Assembly: GCA_031275795.1 (NCBI GenBank)
Contig: JAISOG010000012.1
Span: 1 to 34,674 of the forward strand
Direction: 5' to 3'
DNA from: Candidatus Endomicrobiellum incisitermitis
Lineage (GTDB): Bacteria > Elusimicrobiota > Endomicrobiia > Endomicrobiales > Endomicrobiaceae
Length of the DNA stretch: 34,674 bases
Part shown: positions 6,823 to 15,203 of the stretch, piece by piece
Position numbering within the stretch: position 1 is the stretch's first letter
Layout: every line of letters starts with the position of its first letter
Translations under genes and position numbers: made by a program
The notes under the pieces: model-generated
Databases searched by the model: none
What the model was told of the DNA's origin: nothing
Seen by the model: only the letters and a program-made list of their open reading frames with translations

Positions 6823-8043
6823 TTACAAATTTTCTTTGGGTAGTAACATTACATTAGAGAATGTTTCTTTAGAATAAAACTTTTTAAAAAAACTTTTAAT
6901 ATCGTCAATTGTTATAGACTCTATTTTTGTTATATATTCGTCTATAAACTCTTTTTTATCCATTAAATGCCAGTAACCGTACATTTGAGCAATATCAAAA
7001 GATGTCTCTAAAGAGAAACTCCAAGAAGTTTTTTTTGAAAGTTTAGCTCTATTTAATTCTTCGCATGTAATACCATTAATAATAATGTCTTCTATTTGTC
7101 TTTGAATTTCTGCACTTATAGAATCAACATTTTTAGCATCAAAAACAGACATAACACACATGTTGCACGTTCCCTTATGTACAGAAAATGAGCAATCTAT
7201 AGTATATACAATACGTTTATCTTCATAAAGAGATTTATATAGTCTAGATGTTTTTCCCCCACCTAGAACACTTGCAGCTAAATCAGCAATATAAATATTG
7301 TCTTCCTTTATATCATCTACCAAAAACCCACTAACCATGTATCCAATTTCCACTTTGCCATACTCAACTACATTTTTACCAACACGCACATTTTCTAGAC
7401 AGATAGGATCTTTTGGCACGTTTTGTTTAGACAAATTGCCAAATGTTTTACTTATAAGATTTTTTACCTTTATTTCATCAAAGTTCCCTGCAACAACAAC
7501 AAACATTTTTGCAGGTACATAGTGCGTTTTATAATAGTCCTCTATTTCTTTATGAGAAACGTTTGCAATAACATCAGCTGTTCCTATTATGCTATTTTTT
7601 AATACACTTTGAGTATAAAGAGTTCCATAAAACTTTTCATAAATGACAGATACTGGGTTATCTAAATGTCGTTGAATTTCTTCTATAACAACTTTTCTTT
7701 CCATATCAATTTCATTTTGAGGGAAAAGTGGATTTGTCATAGCATCAGCAAACATTTTTATGCTTTCTTCAACACCATCTTTTTGTATATTTATGTGGTA
7801 CATTGTAAATTCTTTTAATGTGGCAGCATTTATTTGTCCACCCATATTCTCAACATTTCTAGACATTAAATCACCCGGGTAATTTTTACTACCTTTAAAC
7901 ATTAAATGTTCCAAAAAATGAGAAAGGCCTGCTTGTGAAGGGTTTTCATCTATAGACCCCACTCGAACAAAAACAATAACCGATGCACAAAGACTATTGA
8001 TGTCAGGTAACAAAATAGAAGTAAGTCCATTTTCATATTTCAC
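6823..8043 (-). CDS. M16-family zinc peptidase, catalytic subunit
   Basis: The N-terminal domain holds GLSHFLEHLMFKG, with the inverted zinc motif HFLEH at residues 42-46. Downstream NAATLKEFTMYH and EVIEEIQRH-like helices are also present, and the C-half carries SRLYKSLYEDKR. It is thus a processing-peptidase-like M16B enzyme, probably acting on short or unfolded peptides. I chose GTG 8043, which has AGAGGAG eight bases upstream and gives VKYENGLTSILLPD, the standard family start. An upstream ATG at 8118 would overlap the previous gene and add 25 atypical residues. The product is 406 residues, the same length as the zinc-less partner downstream. Confidence 0.93.
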   Translation of the reverse strand: MKYENGLTSILLPDINSLCASVIVFVRVGSIDENPSQAGLSHFLEHLMFKGSKNYPGDLMSRNVENMGGQINAATLKEFTMYHINIQKDGVEESIKMFADAMTNPLFPQNEIDMERKVVIEEIQRHLDNPVSVIYEKFYGTLYTQSVLKNSIIGTADVIANVSHKEIEDYYKTHYVPAKMFVVVAGNFDEIKVKNLISKTFGNLSKQNVPKDPICLENVRVGKNVVEYGKVEIGYMVSGFLVDDIKEDNIYIADLAASVLGGGKTSRLYKSLYEDKRIVYTIDCSFSVHKGTCNMCVMSVFDAKNVDSISAEIQRQIEDIIINGITCEELNRAKLSKKTSWSFSLETSFDIAQMYGYWHLMDKKEFIDEYITKIESITIDDIKSFFKKFYSKETFSNVMLLPKENL

Positions 8044-8099
8044 AATTTTTACTCCTCTGATAAACAGCTTATAAACCCAATATATACGTGAAATTAAAT

Positions 8100-8984
8100 C
8101 TACAAGTCTTGAATCCATCCATTTTTTAATTTTAATACTTCAAGATAGTTAACTGCTTCTTGGTACTCTTGCAGAGTTAACGAATGTGATAGTTCTTTAA
8201 AATCGTTTGATCTATACGCAGTATGATATTGTGACATCAAACTGACGTATGTGTTTGTAGATAAATATTTAGCTATAAATTTTAAAACATTTTTAGTGTT
8301 GTTTATATTGCCAGGTAAAACTAAGTGCCTTACAATAACACCTTTTTTTGCTATTGTATTTTCATCAACTTCCAAATCGCCAACTTGTCTTTTCATTTCT
8401 TTTAAAGCTAACTGATTTATTTGAACATAGTTGTTAACTTTAGAATATTTCAAGGCAATTTCATTATCTGCATATTTTATGTCTGGCAAGTATATATCAA
8501 CTATACCTTCTAAAAGTTTTAATGTTTCAACATTTTCGTAACCACTACAATTGTAAACAACAGGCAAATTAAACCCTTTTTCTTTGGCAGTATGTACAGC
8601 CTTTGCTATTTGTGCACTATAGTGAGTTGGCGTAACAAAATTTATATTGACTACACCACGTTTTTGAAGATCTAACATGCTGTCTACCAAACTCTCCAAG
8701 CTTATTTCTTTGCCATATCCAAGTTGGCTGATAGGATAGTTCTGGCAGAAAACACAGTTTAGAGTACAATTTGAAAAAAATATTGTTCCTGAACCGCACT
8801 TTGCACTTATAGGCGGCTCTTCGCCAGTATGCACATTTATGCTTGCAACAAATATTTTGTCTGCAGTTTTACAAAGTCCTTGTTGGCCCTTATTTCTATT
8901 TACACCACATTTTTTTGGACATATATTACATTTGTCCATCATAGAATAAAGTTTATCTATATTTACTTTAAAATTAACCATCAT
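8100..8984 (-). CDS. Radical SAM protein, pyruvate formate-lyase-activating-enzyme-like
   Basis: The CX3CX2C motif that binds the SAM-cleaving 4Fe-4S cluster is CTLNCVFC (C73, C77, C80). Before it lies a second cysteine group (C19, C22, C26, C38) in CNICPKKCGVNR, as in the PflA-like family with an extra N-terminal cysteine region. GVIVRHLVLPGN lies in the C-terminal half. Members are annotated as putative glycyl-radical-enzyme activases, but true substrates are mostly unknown. No glycyl radical enzyme lies in this window. The gene starts 16 bp after tRNA-Arg and its stop lies 56 bp before the GTG start of the M16 gene. The ATG-ATG start follows AAGAGAA. Confidence 0.85.
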   Translation of the reverse strand: MMVNFKVNIDKLYSMMDKCNICPKKCGVNRNKGQQGLCKTADKIFVASINVHTGEEPPISAKCGSGTIFFSNCTLNCVFCQNYPISQLGYGKEISLESLVDSMLDLQKRGVVNINFVTPTHYSAQIAKAVHTAKEKGFNLPVVYNCSGYENVETLKLLEGIVDIYLPDIKYADNEIALKYSKVNNYVQINQLALKEMKRQVGDLEVDENTIAKKGVIVRHLVLPGNINNTKNVLKFIAKYLSTNTYVSLMSQYHTAYRSNDFKELSHSLTLQEYQEAVNYLEVLKLKNGWIQDL

Positions 8985-9000
8985 TTCTCTTATTAAAAAA

Positions 9001-9073
9001 CGCGCCTATCCGGACTTGAACCGGAATAATTGGCTCCGGAGACCAATGCTCTATCCAATTAAGCTATAGGCGC
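9001..9073 (-). tRNA. tRNA-Arg (anticodon CCG)
   Basis: On the minus strand the acceptor arms GCGCCTA and TAGGCGC pair, with G as discriminator. The anticodon loop is CTCCGGA, giving CCG at positions 34-36. The T stem TCCGG/CCGGA flanks TTCAAGT, and the D arm is AGCTTAATTGGATAGAGC. CCA is not encoded. It reads CGG codons. Confidence 0.95.
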
Positions 9074-9120
9074 CTTAATTTTGTTTCCTAAACACATCCG
9101 TTTTAACGATATTAGTCTAT

Positions 9121-9337
9121 CTAAAAAACTTTTCCGTCTAAATGATCTATTTCATGTTGAATAACCTATGGCTTCAAATTCACTAGTTTTTAATTTTTGT
9201 GCTGTTGCATTAATGTCTGTATAATCAACTTCAAACTTTTTCTTCCTTACAACATTGCCAACAAAATCAGGAGCGCGCAAACACCCTTCTCTTGAACTTA
9301 TTTTGCCTAAGCAGTACGTTATAAAAGGACAAATCAA
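9121..9337 (-). pseudogene. Peptide deformylase remnant (def), 5'-truncated and frameshifted
   Basis: One frame encodes EGCLRAPDFVGNVVRKKKFE followed by VDYTDINATAQKLKTSEFEAIG. This is the second deformylase motif (EGCL, with the metal-binding Cys) and the strand after it. Immediately afterwards the frame shifts, and the +1 frame gives VIQHEIDHLDGKVF ending at TAG 9121-9123, which is the HExxH metal site. The first motif (GxGxAAxQ) and roughly the first half of the protein are missing. The remnant begins about a dozen bases after the xerD stop. Deformylase removes the N-formyl group from new proteins and is normally essential, so another copy should exist elsewhere. Confidence 0.85.
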
Positions 9338-9348
9338 GATTATAAAGG

Positions 9349-10233
9349 CTATCCTCTAGGATGATACAGTTTATGTTGTTCTATTATTTTATCTTTATTT
9401 AAATGAGTATAAATTTGTGTTGTAGAAATTGAAGAATGGCCTAACATCTCTTGAACAAACCTAATATCTGCTCCCCTTGAAAGTAAGTGAGTTGCAAAAG
9501 AGTGCCTTAATGTATGAGGAGTAATATTTTTAGTTATACCTATATTTTTTGCTATATTTTTTAACTGACGCCAAAATTCCACTCTAGAAATTTTTTTACC
9601 TAGTCTAGAAATGAAGATATCGTCACTAACACTTAAAATAGGTTTTCTTTTAGAAAGATAAATATCTATAAAATTTTTAGCTTTCTGTCCAAAAGGGACA
9701 AGCCTTTCTTTAGAACCTTTACCTAAAACCCTTACAAAACAATCTTGCAAATTAACATCACAAAATTTAAGGTTAACAAGTTCAGAAACTCTCAAGCCCG
9801 TTGCATATAAGAGCTCTAACATTGCCTTATTACGAACGTTCATTTCACTTTCATTATCTATAGAATTCAATAAATTAACAACTTCATCAAAAGTAAGCAT
9901 CTGCGGTAACTCTTGAGGTATTTTTGGAACAGTTAAATAAATGGTTGGATTATTTTTAGACAATTCTTCAATAGTTAAAAATTTATAAAACTGTCTTAAA
10001 GACTCTATAAGCCTATACATCGACTTCGGTTTTAAACCACTTGATTTTGATTTCCACAAAAAGTTTGTTATGTCATGATGTTGTAAATCTTCAATTAAGA
10101 GATTGTTTTTTTTTGCAAAACTAACAAACTTTAAAATGTCTGTTTTATATGCCAAAGCTGTATTTTTAGCAAGCCCTTTCTCAACAATTATATAAGAAAT
10201 AAAATCTTTTATAATTTTATTATAATCTAACAT
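9349..10233 (-). CDS. xerD: Tyrosine recombinase, XerC/XerD type
   Basis: This 294-residue protein has an N-terminal SAM-like core-binding domain (to about 95) and a catalytic domain with the full set of residues: R148 (ATGLRVSEL), K172, H240 and R243 (HTLRHSFATH), H266 (LGHSS) and the nucleophile Y275 (TTQIYTHL). The size and the compact C-terminus fit chromosome dimer resolution at dif. I prefer XerD over XerC but cannot separate them by eye. ATG 10233 is preferred because AAAGG lies five bases upstream; a GTG two codons earlier is possible. It starts eight bases after the recN stop, so the genes form one transcript. No dif-like site was recognised nearby. Confidence 0.9.
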   Translation of the reverse strand: MLDYNKIIKDFISYIIVEKGLAKNTALAYKTDILKFVSFAKKNNLLIEDLQHHDITNFLWKSKSSGLKPKSMYRLIESLRQFYKFLTIEELSKNNPTIYLTVPKIPQELPQMLTFDEVVNLLNSIDNESEMNVRNKAMLELLYATGLRVSELVNLKFCDVNLQDCFVRVLGKGSKERLVPFGQKAKNFIDIYLSKRKPILSVSDDIFISRLGKKISRVEFWRQLKNIAKNIGITKNITPHTLRHSFATHLLSRGADIRFVQEMLGHSSISTTQIYTHLNKDKIIEQHKLYHPRG

Positions 10234-10241
10234 AAACACCT

Positions 10242-11909
10242 TTATTTAGACTGGCTAGATGATAATATTAAATCTCTAGCATGTTCTAAAGCAAAATCAG
10301 TTACATTTTTGCCAGATATCATCCTTGCAACTTCTTTAATATGTTCTTCTTGACTTAACATTACTGCTTTTGTATATGTCCTAGATTTTTCTATTTCTTT
10401 ATAAATCTTTATATGTGTCTGAGCAAAAGCAGAAACTTGAGCTAAATGCGTTATAGCAAAAACCTGTTTCTTTGTTGAAAGCTCAAACAATTTTTCTCCT
10501 ATTTTTTCTCCTACTCTACCACTTGTCCCTGTATCAATTTCATCAAAAACTGTTGTTTGATCGCTTTTTATTTGAGATGCTAATTCTATAGCAAGTAATA
10601 CCCTTGAAAGTTCTCCACCTGAAGCTGTGTTTTTTAAAGGTAAAACTTTTTCTCCTTTATTTGCACAAAACATAAATTCTACTATATCAAAACCATTGTC
10701 AGATGGTCCTTTTTTATCGAACTTTATATCAAAAATAGCATTTTTTATTTCAAGGTCAAATAACTTCTCTTGAACTAACTTTTTAAAATCTAGAGCAACT
10801 TTTTTTCTCTTTTCACTTATAGCTTCACACACTTTTGTTAAGCGCTCAGTTTCGTTTAAAAGGTCTTCTTTAACTTTAGAAGAATTTTCCTGATAGTTGT
10901 TTAAAGCATTAAGTTCTTCTTCTATTTTGTTTTTGTACTCTAGTATAGTCTCAATTGTACTTCCATATTTTTTCTTAAGTTTTTTAATAAGTTCTAATCT
11001 TTCCACAGAACTATTTAACATTTCTGGATCCAATTTGGTTTTTGACAAAATTAATTCTATTTCCCTATATGCCTCTTCTGTCTGATAATAAGCTTGCTCT
11101 ATTAAAGACAAAGCTTCTGAAGCATTTGCTCCGTAAGTATTTATTGTTTCTATATTCTTCTTTACTTTTAAAATATTACTTAAAGTCGCATTTTCACAAG
11201 AATATAAAATAGATATTACTTCTTTAGATAAATCAGATATTTTTCTCGCATTTTTTAATTTTGGTAGTTCTTCTTCAAGCTCTTCATCTTCCCCGACTCT
11301 AAGTTTAGCTTCTTGAATTTCTTTAACCTGAAATGAATATAAGTCAACCTTTCTTAATCTATCAATTTCAGACATATTCATAGCTTCCAGTTTTGCTTTT
11401 AGTCTTTTAACATTTGACTGTAAAATAGAACATTTAGTAAGTAAAAGTTTAATTTGGTCTACTTTACTATCCAAAACTTCTAGTTGAAAATCCAAATCTA
11501 AAAGAGAATGCCTTTCATATTGATCATGAAAATCTATTAGCAATTGCCCAAGACCAGATAATACAGACAAACTTACTTGAACATCATTTATAAAAGCTTT
11601 ACTTTTTCCTGAAAGTTCTATAGTTCTACGTATTAAAATTATATTATCTTCTAAAGGGATAGAAAATCGATTTAAAAAATCTGTTATTTTAGAATTATTA
11701 TATTCGAAATTAGCTGTTATTACACACTCATTACATCCTGAACGTATTGAAGACAACTCTGCTCTTTTTCCTGTAACAAGCTCCATAGACTTAATTAAAA
11801 TAGATTTACCAGAACCAGTTTCTCCAGTAATAACTGTAAAACCTTTTGAAAAATTAATACTTAAATCTTCAATCAAAGCATAATTCTTTATTGACAACTG
11901 TGTAAGCAC
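10242..11909 (-). CDS. recN: DNA repair protein RecN
   Basis: The 555-residue SMC-like ATPase has Walker A GETGSGKS (residues 29-36). A long coiled-coil middle (about 150-370) follows, then the ABC signature ASGGELSRVLLAIE and Walker B TTVFDEIDTGTSG near the C-terminus. RecN gathers broken DNA ends for recombinational repair. Length and order are standard. The start is GTG 11909, directly after the nadK stop, with GGAG overlapping the end of nadK. nadK-recN is a common bacterial gene pair. Confidence 0.96.
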   Translation of the reverse strand: MLTQLSIKNYALIEDLSINFSKGFTVITGETGSGKSILIKSMELVTGKRAELSSIRSGCNECVITANFEYNNSKITDFLNRFSIPLEDNIILIRRTIELSGKSKAFINDVQVSLSVLSGLGQLLIDFHDQYERHSLLDLDFQLEVLDSKVDQIKLLLTKCSILQSNVKRLKAKLEAMNMSEIDRLRKVDLYSFQVKEIQEAKLRVGEDEELEEELPKLKNARKISDLSKEVISILYSCENATLSNILKVKKNIETINTYGANASEALSLIEQAYYQTEEAYREIELILSKTKLDPEMLNSSVERLELIKKLKKKYGSTIETILEYKNKIEEELNALNNYQENSSKVKEDLLNETERLTKVCEAISEKRKKVALDFKKLVQEKLFDLEIKNAIFDIKFDKKGPSDNGFDIVEFMFCANKGEKVLPLKNTASGGELSRVLLAIELASQIKSDQTTVFDEIDTGTSGRVGEKIGEKLFELSTKKQVFAITHLAQVSAFAQTHIKIYKEIEKSRTYTKAVMLSQEEHIKEVARMISGKNVTDFALEHARDLILSSSQSK

Positions 11910-12731
11910 TTATACACTCCAATGCAATTTGGCCTTTAACGTCTCAAAATACGACTTACTACAATTTTTTATAAGTTTAAGAGGTTTTTTATATAAAGAA
12001 AACTTTACTTTAGTAGCATTATCAACAGTAAGATTTTCTTGACCATCAATAGAAACAATAATTTTGCCATTACTATATTTGTTTTTTGCTGTACAAAAAA
12101 TACTGTTTCTGTCAGACAAAAGCATTGACCTTTGAGTTAACGTATGAGATGAAATAGGCGTAAGAATAAAAACAGGAAGGTTTGGATAAACAATTGGACC
12201 AAAAGCTGCTAAAGAATAAGCAGTAGAACCTGTAGGGGTTGAAACTATCATACCATCGCACTTGTATTCTGCCGTAAAGTTTTTATCTATTTCTACATCC
12301 ACAGAAATAAGTTTTCCACCAGATAACGACCTAACAACAGAATCGTTAGCTGCAATTTTTTTAATCTTTTTATTTTTATATTTAAACTCAACAGCTAACA
12401 AAATTCTCTTTTCTATTTTTATGCCAACTTTAAAAATATTATTTAAAAGCTCATAAACTTCATTTGTATCTGTGTCTGTCAAAAAACCTAAAGAACCTAG
12501 ATTAATACCTTTGACTGGCACAGACAAGGGAGAAAATGTTCTTATAACTTTAAGCATAGTACCGTCTCCACCTAAAGACAAAACAAAATCCAACTTTTTA
12601 GGTTTTATAGACATGGACTCACTCACAAAAACCTTACAATCGTTTTGTTTAAGCCAAGATGAAATTTCAAGTGCAAGTTTTTTTGCATTTGCTTTAGACT
12701 TATTATAAATAACCCCAACATGATATTTCAT
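11910..12731 (-). CDS. nadK: NAD kinase
   Basis: The protein phosphorylates NAD to NADP. It contains LSLGGDGTML (GGDG at residues 54-57), NDSVVRS, and the ligand-binding CDGMIVSTPTGSTAYSLAAFGP. ATG 12731 gives MKYHVGVIYNKSK, the usual opening, and 273 residues. An ATG five codons upstream (12746) is possible but would place TATAAT inside the coding sequence. No Shine-Dalgarno is visible. A TATAAT ends six bases before ATG 12731, which would put the transcript start at or next to the start codon. The stop abuts the recN start. nadD, an earlier step of NAD synthesis, is also in the window. Confidence 0.95.
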   Translation of the reverse strand: MKYHVGVIYNKSKANAKKLALEISSWLKQNDCKVFVSESMSIKPKKLDFVLSLGGDGTMLKVIRTFSPLSVPVKGINLGSLGFLTDTDTNEVYELLNNIFKVGIKIEKRILLAVEFKYKNKKIKKIAANDSVVRSLSGGKLISVDVEIDKNFTAEYKCDGMIVSTPTGSTAYSLAAFGPIVYPNLPVFILTPISSHTLTQRSMLLSDRNSIFCTAKNKYSNGKIIVSIDGQENLTVDNATKVKFSLYKKPLKLIKNCSKSYFETLKAKLHWSV

Positions 12732-12774
12732 ATGTTTATTATACATAAAAACAAATATTTTTTATTAAATGTTT

Positions 12775-14172
12775 TTAAACAAGCAAAAAATTTAAACTTA
12801 AAACTATACTAGAAAATATAATCCTCCTTTTATTTTTAAAAGTGAAAACCAAAAATAAAAACATATAAAACAATAAAATTTCTAAAATAGCAGGCCTGTT
12901 TACCACAATAGATGAAAACTCTAAACTGCCTAAAAAAGTTGTAACGTACACAATAAAACTTACAAAAATGTTTAAAATATAAGCAAAAAACATTGCTAAA
13001 TGTTTAGATAAAAAAGTCGAAATATAAAACACAATTGCACAACCTAAAACAACACCTGTAACTGGAACAACTATTATATTTGCAAAAAAAGATACTATTG
13101 ACACTTTAGAAAAATAAAACATAAGTACAGGCATTAATGCAAGCTGAGCAGAAACTGTAACTGAAGCCACACCACAAAAAAAACTTAAAACTGAATTTTT
13201 GACACTTTTAAATAATTTAAAGATTTTATTATATAAAAAAACTATCCCCAGGGTTGCTAAATATGACATTTGAAAAGAAGCTAAAAAAAGATCCTGAGGT
13301 CTAAATATTAATATAACTAATGCTGACAAAACTATTGAATTATATATCAACGGCTCTCTGTCTAAAGCAAGTGAGATAAATATACAAGTAAGCATTATCG
13401 CAGCTCTTACTGCAGGAGGGTTAGCGCCTGTGGAAATAACATAAAAGAATATAAAAGGTATACTAATCAAAGATGCTTTATTTAAAGGAATACAAAACAA
13501 TTTTAACAAAAAAAGAATTATTACACTAACAAAACCAACATGAAGTCCACTCACAACTAAAATATGAATTACCCCTGAATCAGAAAAAACGCTTTTGATT
13601 TTTTGGTCAAGAGAAGTTTTATCTCCAATAATTAAAGATTTTAAAATAGCTGAACTAGGGTATAAAAAATAATCATCTATTTTATTAACTATATCATTTT
13701 TAAGATCAATAGCAATCTTTTTAATAATGTTTGGTTGAGATTTTATATATTCAAAAGAATAAACTCTTAAAGCAAAAAATATCTCATTTCTTTCTAAATA
13801 TTTTTGATACTCAAATAAATTAGCGTTCTTAGAACTTACTGGTCTATATAGCTTGCCTTCAACACTTATTATATCACCATAATTTATTACATATCCTGCT
13901 GGCATGCTAATAAGCACCTGTTCTTTAACTTCTATATGGTTGATAGAATTAGTCTTTAATATAAATCTTTTTGCTTTGTTTGACACATACGGTTCTGAGA
14001 CAACTTTTCCTTCTACTAAAACATTTGCGCTGTCTTTAAATAATTTAAAAATATTACTTCTACTTTGTACTGAAAAATACCCTAACCAATTTAAAACTAT
14101 AATTAACACAAAATAAACAACAAAAACTGTTATAACTGGTCTTGTAAATATAAGTTTTAAAAGATATTTCAT
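12775..14172 (-). CDS. comEC: ComEC/Rec2-family DNA uptake membrane protein, short form
   Basis: This polytopic protein has the OB-like DUF4131 region near the N-terminus (SNVLVEGKVVSEPY to YLERNEIFFALRV). The Competence domain follows, with SGVIHILVVSGLHVGF and RAAIMLTCIFISLALDR and about ten membrane segments. ComEC forms the inner-membrane channel for single-stranded DNA during transformation. At 465 residues it stops right after the last membrane segments. The C-terminal metallo-beta-lactamase-like nuclease domain of longer homologues is absent, and no remnant of it fits in the 43 bp before nadK. Short ComEC forms without this domain exist, so this need not mean loss of function. The ATG has no Shine-Dalgarno; a TATAAT lies 11 bases upstream. 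It is divergent from thiL. Confidence 0.88.
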   Translation of the reverse strand: MKYLLKLIFTRPVITVFVVYFVLIIVLNWLGYFSVQSRSNIFKLFKDSANVLVEGKVVSEPYVSNKAKRFILKTNSINHIEVKEQVLISMPAGYVINYGDIISVEGKLYRPVSSKNANLFEYQKYLERNEIFFALRVYSFEYIKSQPNIIKKIAIDLKNDIVNKIDDYFLYPSSAILKSLIIGDKTSLDQKIKSVFSDSGVIHILVVSGLHVGFVSVIILFLLKLFCIPLNKASLISIPFIFFYVISTGANPPAVRAAIMLTCIFISLALDREPLIYNSIVLSALVILIFRPQDLFLASFQMSYLATLGIVFLYNKIFKLFKSVKNSVLSFFCGVASVTVSAQLALMPVLMFYFSKVSIVSFFANIIVVPVTGVVLGCAIVFYISTFLSKHLAMFFAYILNIFVSFIVYVTTFLGSLEFSSIVVNRPAILEILLFYMFLFLVFTFKNKRRIIFSSIVLSLNFLLV

Positions 14173-14183
14173 AGGTAGTTTTT

Positions 14184-14189
14184 ATTATA
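14184..14189 (-). promoter_or_regulatory. Candidate -10 box for comEC
   Basis: The minus strand reads TATAAT here, 11 bases before the comEC ATG. No good -35 hexamer is visible at 16-18 bp. Transcription would begin about four bases before the start codon, leaving no room for a ribosome binding site. Confidence 0.5.
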
Positions 14190-14198
14190 TCAAAATTG

Positions 14199-14204
14199 TA
14201 TAAT
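14199..14204 (+). promoter_or_regulatory. Candidate -10 box for thiL
   Basis: TATAAT ends nine bases before ATG 14214. The -35 region is poor. A transcript starting about seven bases downstream would have only two or three untranslated bases. It lies 9 bp from the opposite-strand comEC -10 box. Confidence 0.5.
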
Positions 14205-14213
14205 TTTGAAATA

Positions 14214-15203
14214 ATGAAATTACAAACAATTTCTTGCCATGGTGAATTTGGACTTATAAACTTAATAAAAAAAACTTTTTCAAATATAACAAAAGATAAA
14301 AATATTATCGTTGATATAGGCGATGATTGTTTTTGTTTTAAATCTGGCAAAGACTACATTTATATAACCAAAGATATGCTAGTAGAAGATGTCCATTTTA
14401 AAACAAGCTGGACAAGTCCATACGAGCTAGGCAAAAAGGCAATAGAAGTAAATATAAGCGATTTAGCTGCCATGGGAAATGTCATTGCAAAATACATCTT
14501 TATTGGTTTGGGTGCACCCGCTAACACGTCTGAAAATTTTGTTAAAAACTTGATAAAAGGTATACAACAAGCTTGTAACAAATATAATATTGCTCTTTCT
14601 GGTGGAGATACAGTAAAAGCAGATAAAATTATAATATCTGTAACAGCTATAGGAATAAGTAAAAATAAACCCATAACAAGAACCGGAGCACAAATCGGTG
14701 ATCTAATAGGAGTAACAAACAGTTTTGGTGATTCTGGTGCAGGACTTTATTTACTTAACAAATATGGAATAAAGCACAAATATACAAAACATGAACGTGC
14801 TTTAATAAAAGCGCAAAATAGTCCCATAGCAAGGCTTAAGGAAGCTTGTAAAGTGTCTAAGTACTTAACTTCACTAATAGATGCTTCAGATGGACTATTT
14901 GTTTCATTAAATTTGCTTATTCAAGATTTTTCTAAAGGCGCAAACATAAATATAGAGCAAATACCTATTTCAAAAAACTTAAAAGCAGTGTTCAACAACA
15001 ACCAACAAATTTTAAAGTTTGCTTTGTTTGGAGCAGAAGATTACCAGTTAGTATTTACTGTGCCAAAATTAAAAGCAAAAATTGTAAAAAAATTAGTTCC
15101 TAGTATTACGTATATAGGTAAAATTACTGCTGGTACAAAGGTAAAATATTTTTATAATGGTAAAAAACAAAAACTCAAATATTGCGGCTTTAAACACTTT
15201 TAA
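14214..15203 (+). CDS. thiL: Thiamine-monophosphate kinase
   Basis: ThiL phosphorylates thiamine monophosphate to thiamine diphosphate. The PurM-like fold is recognisable from GEFGLINLI, VDIGDDCF, ITKDMLVEDVHFK, SDLAAMG, ALSGGDTVKA and SLIDASDGL. I chose ATG 14214 (329 residues). A TTG six codons upstream overlaps the TATAAT promoter element and is unlikely. There is no Shine-Dalgarno. The 3' end overlaps tsaE by 47 bp, a large overlap that suggests translational coupling. No THI-box riboswitch is visible, and the upstream space (41 bp) is too short for one. Confidence 0.94.
   Translation: MKLQTISCHGEFGLINLIKKTFSNITKDKNIIVDIGDDCFCFKSGKDYIYITKDMLVEDVHFKTSWTSPYELGKKAIEVNISDLAAMGNVIAKYIFIGLGAPANTSENFVKNLIKGIQQACNKYNIALSGGDTVKADKIIISVTAIGISKNKPITRTGAQIGDLIGVTNSFGDSGAGLYLLNKYGIKHKYTKHERALIKAQNSPIARLKEACKVSKYLTSLIDASDGLFVSLNLLIQDFSKGANINIEQIPISKNLKAVFNNNQQILKFALFGAEDYQLVFTVPKLKAKIVKKLVPSITYIGKITAGTKVKYFYNGKKQKLKYCGFKHF

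Noticed and set aside
8044-8118. Upstream ATG giving the catalytic M16 protein 25 extra residues
   Set aside because: It overlaps the preceding gene and has no good ribosome binding site, while GTG 8043 has AGAGGAG at ideal spacing and the family-typical N-terminus.
14173-14213. Possible thiamine (TPP) riboswitch before thiL
   Set aside because: The interval is only 41 bp, too short for a THI-box, and contains none of its conserved elements.
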